Shown here one piece after another: positions 1 to 5,235 of a stretch of 5,235 bases of DNA. The position numbers and the translations under genes were made by a program. The stretch is from Granulosicoccaceae bacterium (lineage in GTDB: Bacteria; Pseudomonadota; Gammaproteobacteria; Granulosicoccales; Granulosicoccaceae), in NCBI GenBank assembly GCA_023301405.1, contig JALZUX010000042.1, positions 1 through 5,235 of the forward strand. Reading direction: 5' to 3'. Below the pieces are notes generated by a model. It made no database searches. It saw only the letters and a list, made by a program, of their open reading frames with translations, and had not been told where the DNA came from. How positions within the stretch are numbered: position 1 is the first letter of the stretch; each line of letters opens with the position of its first letter.

Positions 1-1386
1 ATCACGCTGATCAAGTCGCTCCGCCACCAGCGCCCTGGCATAGAGCAGCGACGTATCATCCGCATATTCAGCTAGGCCTTCCGACAAAACGTTAAATGCT
101 TCCTGGTGTTGATCACTGCTATTCAACAGCCGGCTTTCTGCGTTGATCAGCCGTATTTGTACTGACCTGTCTTCAGAGAAATCTTTAAGGTTTGCAATCA
201 GAGCACGACCCTTGTCGACTTCACCAACCAGCCCGTAGAGTTCCGCTGATCGTATGTGTGAATCAAAATAGTGATCCCCCCCCTGCACCAACTGATAACG
301 ATCAATCGCTTCAAGGTAGTCTCTACGGCTATCAGAAATTCTAGCAAGGTAATAACTGGCGCTGTCTTGATGCTTGCCAAGCTCGACCGCACTCGACAAA
401 TACTCTTCTGCCTTTTTGACGCGCTGGATTTCAAGGCTCAACAAACCAATTGAATACAATACATCAGCATCGGCGGGAAATTGATTGGCGATTTCATCAA
501 AGCGGTTTACTGCTTCTTCAAACATACCGGTTTCAACCAATAATCGGGCATAACCAAGCTGCGCTGGCACGCGGTCAGGGTATTGGCTTAAAAAAGCCTT
601 TAATGGCTCAAGCGCGCCTTCGCTTTCACCCGCCTCAAGTCGCAAGCGTGCGTTAGCTAAAATGGCGTCAATATATTCAGGGTCAATGGCAAGCGCCCGG
701 TCAAAAGCTTGTAACGCAGTTTCCTGCTCTCCTCTGGACATCGCAAACCGACCAATGCCAAATTGTGTCTCTGCGCTGTTCGGGAATCGCTCACCCAACT
801 CTGCCAGCACCTTGGCGCCAGTCTCTGCGTCTGGCTGACTGAGAATTGAACTGACGACACCGGGTATCACCTCTGACATCGGACCTTCGGATAGGTTGAT
901 CACTTTCTCGAGCGCCAGTGATGTTGTATCAACATCTTTTTGATGCAGCGACACCTGAGCGCGATGTTGCCAAGCGTCAACACTGTCAGGGACTAGATCA
1001 ACCCACATGCCAGCCGCCTGATCAGCGCTTTCCCAGTCTCTACTATATAACGCCAGTTTCACGGCACGTTCAACCACTCGAGTGTCATTGCTCTGCGTGG
1101 CCGCATCAAGGTAGTTTTTGGCGGCGATATCAACTCTGCCGCGTCTACCGGCAATTTCCGCCGCCAGAATTTTATAAATCAAATCTGCTTCTTCAGCGAT
1201 ACTAGCCTGCGCCTCATGCCACTTCTGGTGACTGACCAACAGCCCGTCACCCACAGGAACAGAACTTCCCGTCGAGACTTGAGCCAGAGCAGCCTCAGAC
1301 GGTTGCACAGACAATTGTGCGTTGGTTTGGGTACTACAAGCACCTACCAGCGACACTACAATGGTCGAAAGTGTGATTGTTTTCAA
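1..1386 (-). CDS. TPR-repeat outer-membrane lipoprotein, LbcA-like (C-terminus beyond window)
   Basis: The reverse strand is open from 1386 to the left edge (462 codons, no stop). The N-terminus is a short lipoprotein signal: Lys2, a hydrophobic stretch, then the lipobox LVGAC with the acylated Cys at residue 17. Ser follows the Cys, which by the Lol rule favours the outer membrane. A Ser/Gln/Val-rich linker precedes helical repeats from about residue 65. Clear TPR-type helix pairs lie near 203-236 (ending FDRALAIDP), 271-304 (FEEAVNRFDEIANQFP) and 305-338. No in-frame ATG lies near the signal peptide. TTG at 1386-1384 is chosen because GGTGG sits 7 bases upstream; TTG at 1413-1411 is the alternative, and a TGA precedes it. 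Position divergent from hemA and the TPR-lipoprotein architecture match PA4667 (LbcA), the partner of the periplasmic protease CtpA in P. aeruginosa that helps degrade peptidoglycan cross-link hydrolases. The LbcA role here is inferred from synteny and architecture. Confidence 0.85.
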   Translation of the reverse strand, partial: MKTITLSTIVVSLVGACSTQTNAQLSVQPSEAALAQVSTGSSVPVGDGLLVSHQKWHEAQASIAEEADLIYKILAAEIAGRRGRVDIAAKNYLDAATQSNDTRVVERAVKLALYSRDWESADQAAGMWVDLVPDSVDAWQHRAQVSLHQKDVDTTSLALEKVINLSEGPMSEVIPGVVSSILSQPDAETGAKVLAELGERFPNSAETQFGIGRFAMSRGEQETALQAFDRALAIDPEYIDAILANARLRLEAGESEGALEPLKAFLSQYPDRVPAQLGYARLLVETGMFEEAVNRFDEIANQFPADADVLYSIGLLSLEIQRVKKAEEYLSSAVELGKHQDSASYYLARISDSRRDYLEAIDRYQLVQGGDHYFDSHIRSAELYGLVGEVDKGRALIANLKDFSEDRSVQIRLINAESRLLNSSDQHQEAFNVLSEGLAEYADDTSLLYARALVAERLDQRD

Positions 1387-1393
1387 AACTGAG

Positions 1394-1398
1394 CCACC
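1394..1398 (-). promoter_or_regulatory. Shine-Dalgarno-like site of the TPR lipoprotein gene
   Basis: On the minus strand this reads GGTGG, 7 bases before the TTG at 1386-1384. It is the main reason for choosing that TTG over the one at 1413-1411, which has only AAGG about a dozen bases upstream. The chosen start also gives a compact signal peptide beginning Met-Lys-Thr. Confidence 0.5.
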
Positions 1399-1427
1399 GG
1401 TATTGATGTCCAAATCTATTGTTCAAC

Positions 1428-1435
1428 CTTATAAT
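1428..1435. promoter_or_regulatory. Candidate overlapping -10 boxes for the divergent genes
   Basis: The plus strand has a perfect TATAAT at 1430-1435, but the hexamer 17 bases upstream (TGTCCA) is a poor -35, and the nearest TTGATG (1403-1408) is 21 bases away. The minus strand reads TATAAG at 1433-1428, with TTCTGA 16 bases upstream, a weak -35. From the minus box the lipoprotein leader would be about 35 bases; from the plus box the hemA leader would be about 220 bases. The minus-strand use is therefore somewhat more natural. Both are tentative. Confidence 0.3.
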
Positions 1436-1648
1436 GCTTCTGCTGTTCATCAGAACACGAGAACCCTGCAAACGCAAAGTTACCAAAACCTGACCTTTCA
1501 AGACAAATAAATTGCTTTTTGTAATGCTCAACAATAGTTCTACGAACAGTCAAAATATAGCGTTTGCCTTGCGTTCTGGCGAAAAGCCGCTATCTCTTGC
1601 CAAGCGAACTTAATGTTTCAGGCCACCTCACCGCCAGCGATCAGATTT

Positions 1649-1661
1649 GGTAACATTTACC
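1649..1661. repeat. Perfect inverted repeat abutting the hemA start codon
   Basis: GGTAA and TTACC are separated by CAT, and the repeat ends one base before the hemA ATG. In RNA it could form a 5-bp hairpin with a 3-base loop over the ribosome-binding region; in DNA it could be a small operator. It occupies the place where a Shine-Dalgarno sequence would be expected, and none is visible. Its function is unknown, and a 5-bp arm can arise by chance. Confidence 0.35.
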
Positions 1662-1662
1662 C

Positions 1663-2937
1663 ATGTCATTAGTAGCCATTGGCCTTAACCACCACACTGC
1701 CCCCGTCGAAATACGCGAGCAAATAACATTTGCCCCTGAACGGATTGGCGATGCACTGCTTGAGTTGCGTGCCAAACTTAGCGTTCCGGAAGCCACTATT
1801 GTGTCTACCTGCAACCGCACTGAAATTTACTGCGGAATGGACACCAACCAAACCGCTCACCTGGTCAGTTGGTTGCACGATTATCACCGTGCGCCTCGCG
1901 AAAGTTTCTCACCATTTCTATTTACCCACTACGATCGCGACGCCGTGCACCATTTAATGAGGGTTTGTAGCGGACTTGACTCCCTGATTCTGGGAGAGCC
2001 GCAAATTCTTGGCCAAATCAAACAGGCTTACCGTGATGCTGGCGATTCCGGCACTGTGGGCAAAAATCTTAGCCTGCTTTTCCAATCAGCATTTAATGTA
2101 GCCAAACAGGTCCGCACAGACACTGCCGTGGGCGCCAGCCCGGTTTCAGTTGCTTTTGCCGCGGTAACGCTTGCCAAACAAATTTTCGGCGAGCTAAAAA
2201 ACCACACAGCTTTGCTAATCGGCGCTGGCGAAACTATCGAACTGGCGATACAGCACTTAAAAGCCTCCGGCATTGGCAATATCATCATCGCCAACCGCAC
2301 GTTGTCCAAAGCCCAGGCACTGGCCGACCAATATCAGGGCACGGCCACAACCCTAGGTCAGATTCCCGGTGTACTGGCCCAGGCTGATATCACCATTTCA
2401 TCCACCGCCTCGCAACTGCCTATCCTTGGTAAAGGTGCTGTAGAACAAGCACTTAAAGCTCGCAAACACCGCCCCATGGCAATGATCGACATCGCTGTAC
2501 CACGAGATATCGAGCCCCAGGTTGGTGATTTATCAGACGTATTCTTATATACAGTTGATGATCTGGCAGAAATAATTGATCGCGGCATGCAGGCCCGGCG
2601 CCAGGCCGCTGAAAAAGCCGAGCACATTATTGATCATCAAGCCAATTCATTTATGCGCAAAATGCGTGGTCTTGATGCCGGCACCACCATCGCCGAACTA
2701 CGCGCCCAAGCAGCTGAACTGCAGCGGCAAACGTTAGAAAACGCCATGGCGTTACTTGCTAAAGGTGAATCACCAGAGAAAGCGTTACAATACTACGCAC
2801 ACACCTTCACCAACAAGCTGTTGCACACTCCATCAACTCAACTTCGTGCAGCCAGTGAGTCCGGTGATCAAAAAGTTATTCAGGCAGCCCGCCAATTGTT
2901 TAATCTGAAAACAGATCCTGACAACAGTAAAAACTAA
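1663..2937 (+). CDS. hemA: Glutamyl-tRNA reductase (HemA)
   Basis: This enzyme reduces the glutamate on Glu-tRNA(Glu) to glutamate-1-semialdehyde with NADPH, the first committed step of C5-pathway tetrapyrrole (heme) synthesis in the cytoplasm. The 424-residue length fits the family (E. coli 418). The catalytic domain opens with [13 protein letters not shown] (7-19) and carries the nucleophilic cysteine in STCNRTE (Cys50). The substrate-binding stretch [18 protein letters not shown] spans 103-120. The NADPH-binding Rossmann domain has GAGE at 187-190 and NRT near 211. A helical dimerisation domain follows from about residue 310. The ATG at 1663 matches the conserved N-terminus exactly. No good Shine-Dalgarno sequence precedes it. 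In enterics the N-terminal residues of HemA are a target of Lon/ClpAP turnover under heme sufficiency; whether that applies here is unknown. prfA follows after 11 bases, so the two are very likely cotranscribed. Confidence 0.97.
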   Translation: MSLVAIGLNHHTAPVEIREQITFAPERIGDALLELRAKLSVPEATIVSTCNRTEIYCGMDTNQTAHLVSWLHDYHRAPRESFSPFLFTHYDRDAVHHLMRVCSGLDSLILGEPQILGQIKQAYRDAGDSGTVGKNLSLLFQSAFNVAKQVRTDTAVGASPVSVAFAAVTLAKQIFGELKNHTALLIGAGETIELAIQHLKASGIGNIIIANRTLSKAQALADQYQGTATTLGQIPGVLAQADITISSTASQLPILGKGAVEQALKARKHRPMAMIDIAVPRDIEPQVGDLSDVFLYTVDDLAEIIDRGMQARRQAAEKAEHIIDHQANSFMRKMRGLDAGTTIAELRAQAAELQRQTLENAMALLAKGESPEKALQYYAHTFTNKLLHTPSTQLRAASESGDQKVIQAARQLFNLKTDPDNSKN

Positions 2938-2948
2938 GTAGAAAAACT

Positions 2949-4034
2949 GTGAAAGCCTCAATTAAGTTAAAACTGGAAGCCCTCAGCGAGCGGCACGAAG
3001 AAATCGGCGCCCTGCTTGGCGAACCGGAAGTAATCTCTGACCAAAATCGCTTTCGTGACTTATCAAAGGAATACGCGCAACTCGAACCCGTTGTAAACAC
3101 CTACAGCCAGTTCGAAACCGCCACCGGTGACCTTGGCAGCGCCAAAGAGATGGCCGAAGACCCGGACCCCGAAATGCGTGAGATGGCAAGAGATGAAATC
3201 AACTCGGCCGAACTGCAGCTTGAGCAACTTGCCACAGAATTGCAAAAGCTGTTACTACCAAAAGACCCACGCGATGAAAACAACGTGTTTCTCGAAATAC
3301 GCGCTGGTACCGGAGGCGATGAAGCCGCCATCTTCGCGGGTGACCTGTATAAAATGTATTCGCGCTATGCTGAATCAAAAGGCTGGAACGTTGAACTGAT
3401 CAACGAACGCGACGGGGAACACGGTGGCTACAAAGAAGTTGTCGCCCGACTTGAAGGCAACGGTGTTTTTTCAAGATTGAAATTTGAATCCGGCGCACAC
3501 CGCGTGCAACGGGTACCGGAAACAGAATCACAAGGGCGTGTTCATACATCAGCAGCCACAGTTGCCATTTTACCTGAGGCCGAAAAACTAGAAGAAATCA
3601 CCATTAACCCATCTGACTTACGCGTTGATACTTTTCGTGCGAGTGGTGCTGGTGGACAGCACATTAATAAAACCGATTCTGCTATTCGTCTCACCCATCT
3701 GCCAACCGGCATTGTGGTGGAATGTCAGGACCAAAGATCACAACATAAAAACCGCGCACAGGCGATGTCACTATTACAAGCACGCTTAGCCAACGACGAA
3801 GCAGACAAGCAACACGCCGAGCAATCTGAATCACGCCGCTTGCAAGTCGGCAGTGGTGATCGTTCAGAAAGAATACGCACTTATAACTTTCCACAAGGAC
3901 GCGTGACTGATCATCGCATTAACCTCACCTTGTATAAGCTTGATGAAATCGTCAACGGATCACTTGAACAAGTCATTGATCCACTGTTGGCAGAACATCA
4001 GGCAGACATGCTTGCAGAATTAGCCGACGACTAA
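2949..4034 (+). CDS. prfA: Peptide chain release factor 1 (RF1)
   Basis: RF1 recognises UAA and UAG in the ribosomal A site and triggers hydrolysis of peptidyl-tRNA. The product has 361 residues (E. coli 360). The GTG start gives [18 protein letters not shown], which aligns with the E. coli N-terminus. The helical N-terminal domain runs to about residue 105. The codon-recognition tripeptide of the PxT type is PET at 190-192, within [15 protein letters not shown]. PxT marks RF1, whereas RF2 has SPF. The catalytic GGQ loop is GAGGQ at 233-237, and Gln237 is the predicted target of PrmC, encoded next door. The conserved block [12 protein letters not shown] lies at 261-272. The gene starts 11 bases after the hemA stop with no strong ribosome site, suggesting coupled translation. 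It ends in TAA, one of its own codons. Confidence 0.97.
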   Translation: MKASIKLKLEALSERHEEIGALLGEPEVISDQNRFRDLSKEYAQLEPVVNTYSQFETATGDLGSAKEMAEDPDPEMREMARDEINSAELQLEQLATELQKLLLPKDPRDENNVFLEIRAGTGGDEAAIFAGDLYKMYSRYAESKGWNVELINERDGEHGGYKEVVARLEGNGVFSRLKFESGAHRVQRVPETESQGRVHTSAATVAILPEAEKLEEITINPSDLRVDTFRASGAGGQHINKTDSAIRLTHLPTGIVVECQDQRSQHKNRAQAMSLLQARLANDEADKQHAEQSESRRLQVGSGDRSERIRTYNFPQGRVTDHRINLTLYKLDEIVNGSLEQVIDPLLAEHQADMLAELADD

Positions 4035-4046
4035 ACCAACCGGTTT
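4033..4046 (+). other. Small hairpin overlapping the prfA stop codon
   Basis: AAACC (4033-4037) can pair with GGTTT (4042-4046) around a 4-base loop, and two further T follow. The shape resembles a very weak intrinsic terminator, but the stem is only 5 bp with three A-T pairs and the T tract is short, so efficient termination is unlikely. It lies at the prfA-prmC junction, where it could instead influence coupling of translation. Function is speculative. Confidence 0.2.
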
Positions 4047-4084
4047 TTGTACAGGTCAAATCAGTTAACACTCACAACACATCA

Positions 4085-4912
4085 ATTGCGGAACTGCTGA
4101 AAGAGGCTAGCTCACTACTTGGCCAGACCTCTGACACAGCTCAGCTTGACGCAGAAATACTGCTATCACATTGCCTGGGGAAAAACCGCGCCTACCTGTA
4201 TACATGGCCTGAAATCACACCAGACACAACAGTGATTAAACAGTTTCAGCACCTAACCACACAACGAGCTCAGGATATACCCATTGCGTACATCACCGGT
4301 GAACAGGAATTCTGGTCGCTACCTTTTAAAGTAACACCCGACACCTTAATACCCAGGCCCGAAACAGAACTGATTGTGCAATTGGCGCTTGACCTCCTTG
4401 CCTCACAAGACGGCCCGATACTTGATCTGGGTACCGGGTCAGGCGCGATCGCCGTTAGTATTGCGACCGAACTCAAACAGCCAGCAATTATCGATGCGGT
4501 CGACAACAGCAGCGCCGCACTGGCCATCGCAAAATACAACGCAAAACAACAAAACACAGACATAAATTTTTTCGAGTCTGACTGGTTCAATAGTGTTTTA
4601 AGAACTAACTACCAGTTAATCATCTCAAACCCACCCTATATTGCTGAACACGACCCTCACCTGAGCCGCGGCGGACTACAACACGAACCACTTGCAGCAT
4701 TGCAAGCGGCCGATGCCGGTTTAGCTGCTATAAATATTATTGCGCACAACGCCCACAACTATGCCGTCTCTGGCGGTTGGTTATTGATAGAACACGGCTA
4801 TGACCAGGGACCCCAGACACGCAACATATTTCAACAGTCGGGCTTAACCCGGGTTCACACAGAACAAGACCTTGAATCACGTGACAGAGTAACGTTGGGG
4901 CAGTTCTTATAA
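4085..4912 (+). CDS. prmC: Release factor glutamine N5-methyltransferase (PrmC/HemK), start uncertain
   Basis: PrmC uses S-adenosylmethionine to methylate the glutamine of the release-factor GGQ motif. Positions below count from ATT at 4085 (275 residues; E. coli 277). The N-terminal helical domain reads AELLKEASSLL, then LDAEILLSHCLG (21-32) and YTWPE (39-43), matching the family. EFWSLPFKV and LIPRPETEL (88-96) follow, then the SAM-binding loop DLGTGSG (114-120), an acidic residue in AVDNS (Asp140), the catalytic NPPY (182-185), and a C-terminus DRVTLGQ. The methyltransferase domain is intact. The first in-frame ATG/GTG/TTG is GTG at 4232; starting there gives 226 residues and cuts off most of the conserved N-terminal domain that binds the release factor. 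The frame is open back to a TGA at 3977-3979 but has no standard start before 4232. ATT at 4085 fits the family length best, though no Shine-Dalgarno precedes it; GTT at 4064 has AGG 8 bases upstream. The stop is certain; the start is not. Confidence 0.9.
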   Translation: MAELLKEASSLLGQTSDTAQLDAEILLSHCLGKNRAYLYTWPEITPDTTVIKQFQHLTTQRAQDIPIAYITGEQEFWSLPFKVTPDTLIPRPETELIVQLALDLLASQDGPILDLGTGSGAIAVSIATELKQPAIIDAVDNSSAALAIAKYNAKQQNTDINFFESDWFNSVLRTNYQLIISNPPYIAEHDPHLSRGGLQHEPLAALQAADAGLAAINIIAHNAHNYAVSGGWLLIEHGYDQGPQTRNIFQQSGLTRVHTEQDLESRDRVTLGQFL

Positions 4913-4925
4913 GAGCTCAGAAAAC

Positions 4926-4961
4926 GGGGCTTATAAACAAACCGCCAGTAATGGTAGCCCC
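4926..4961 (+). other. Possible stem-loop between prmC and the Ppx/GppA gene
   Basis: GGGGCT (4926-4931) is complementary to AGCCCC (4956-4961) across 24 bases. Inside, ACC (4941-4943) can pair with GGT (4953-4955), continuing the stem on the 3' side with a 9-base bulge on the 5' side. No T tract follows, so this is not a standard intrinsic terminator. It begins 13 bases after the prmC stop and could stabilise the upstream message or divide the operon from the next gene. The spacer also has TATAAA at 4932-4937 but without a usable -35. Confidence 0.25.
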
Positions 4962-4996
4962 CACACATTAAGAAATAACTTTTCAAACACCGCATT

Positions 4997-5235
4997 ATGA
5001 ATGACAACGAAATAAAGCCAGAAAACACTTATGCTGCCATTGATCTTGGCTCTAACAGTTTTCATATGGCGGTAGCGGGAGCAACCAGCTCACACCTGCA
5101 AATGATCGATAAAGTTCGCAGACCCGTGCGCATGGGCTCCGGGCTTGATGAAAACAACAACATTACGCCCACCACCATGGAACGCGCACTTGATTGCCTG
5201 GCTATTTTTCAACAACGGCTGCGCGGTGTACCAAC
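4997..5235 (+). CDS. ppx: Exopolyphosphatase / pppGpp phosphohydrolase family (Ppx/GppA), N-terminal part
   Basis: The ATG at 4997 opens 79 complete codons that run off the right edge. After a short polar leader the protein reads AAIDLGSNSFHMAVA (13-27), the first phosphate-binding motif of the ASKHA-fold Ppx/GppA family. Next come KVRRPVRMGSGLDENNNI and a helix with ALDCLAIFQQRL, both in the usual family order. Members remove terminal phosphate from polyphosphate or from pppGpp; the N-terminus cannot separate these activities, so the symbol is provisional. It lies 84 bases after prmC in the same direction, so it may be read through from the cluster or have its own promoter. No strong Shine-Dalgarno precedes the ATG. 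Another ATG at 5001 is out of frame. Confidence 0.9.
   Translation, partial: MNDNEIKPENTYAAIDLGSNSFHMAVAGATSSHLQMIDKVRRPVRMGSGLDENNNITPTTMERALDCLAIFQQRLRGVP

Larger units (their letters stand above)
1387..1662. promoter_or_regulatory. Divergent intergenic region between the TPR lipoprotein gene and hemA
   Basis: These 276 bases hold no convincing gene; the small open frames have no recognisable product or ribosome site. Transcription of both flanking genes must start here or upstream within it. Visible elements are a TTATAA core at 1429-1434 that could act as a -10 in either direction, a perfect inverted repeat touching the hemA start (1649-1661), an inverted second copy of part of it (1479-1487), and three TTC-N3/4-GAA symmetries at 1446-1455, 1538-1546 and 1574-1583. 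hemA has no clear Shine-Dalgarno sequence. Which elements function cannot be told from sequence alone. Confidence 0.6.

Noticed and set aside
1322..1534. Small open frames on both strands across the start of the lipoprotein gene and the intergenic region
   Set aside because: They overlap the lipoprotein signal-peptide coding region in other frames, resemble no known family and lack ribosome sites.
1579..1588. GGC-GAAA-GCC-like mini hairpin in the hemA leader as a riboswitch or attenuator
   Set aside because: The stem is only 3 bp and no alternative pairing partner or conserved aptamer core is visible.
3516..3524. PET in place of the PAT of E. coli RF1 as a sign of altered stop-codon recognition
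   Set aside because: The RF1 signature is PxT with a variable middle residue; Pro and Thr are both present, so normal UAA/UAG reading is expected.
3980..4034. Possible -1 programmed frameshift producing an RF1-PrmC fusion, since the prmC frame is open back into the end of prfA
   Set aside because: The overlap contains no X-XXY-YYZ slippery heptamer in the prfA frame. The intervening translated leader does not look conserved, and RF1 already has its full family length at the TAA.
4905..4918. Palindromes TCTTATAAGA and GAGCTC at the prmC stop as a terminator or operator
   Set aside because: They are short, A/T-rich or common restriction-type palindromes, with no T tract after them. They overlap the coding end and show no loop-forming geometry.

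Overview
The window holds a conserved gammaproteobacterial housekeeping block. A tetratricopeptide-repeat (TPR) lipoprotein gene on the minus strand is divergent from hemA, prfA and prmC on the plus strand, and a Ppx/GppA-family gene begins at the right edge. Making the heme precursor through glutamyl-tRNA reductase (C5 pathway), the gene order hemA-prfA-prmC, and a divergent TPR lipoprotein like LbcA (PA4667 of Pseudomonas aeruginosa) all point to a gammaproteobacterium outside the enterics. Base composition looks moderate. Genus cannot be read from the window.

Layout: 1-1386 (minus) is a TPR lipoprotein lacking its C-terminus. 1387-1662 is a 276-base divergent intergenic region with candidate promoter and operator-like symmetries. 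1663-2937 is hemA (glutamyl-tRNA reductase). 2949-4034 is prfA (release factor 1, GTG start). About 4085-4912 is prmC (release-factor glutamine methyltransferase). 4913-4996 is a short spacer with a possible hairpin. 4997-5235 is the N-terminus of an exopolyphosphatase/pppGpp phosphohydrolase gene.

Functional links: PrmC methylates the glutamine of the GGQ motif in release factors, and one of its substrates is encoded directly upstream. HemA uses glutamyl-tRNA, so the plus-strand cluster joins tetrapyrrole synthesis to the translation machinery, as in many bacteria. The TPR lipoprotein is probably an outer-membrane lipoprotein; in related genomes lolB and ispE follow it, but that side lies outside the window.

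I see no mobile element, CRISPR array, tRNA or rRNA, and no evidence of a new multi-gene system. The strongest anomaly is prmC. Homology to its family continues well upstream of the first in-frame GTG (4232), yet the open frame from 3980 to 4231 contains no ATG, GTG or TTG. Either the gene uses a near-cognate start (ATT at 4085 fits the family length best), or the sequence carries an error or mutation, or a domain has been lost. The lipoprotein gene also needs a TTG start, and prfA starts with GTG.
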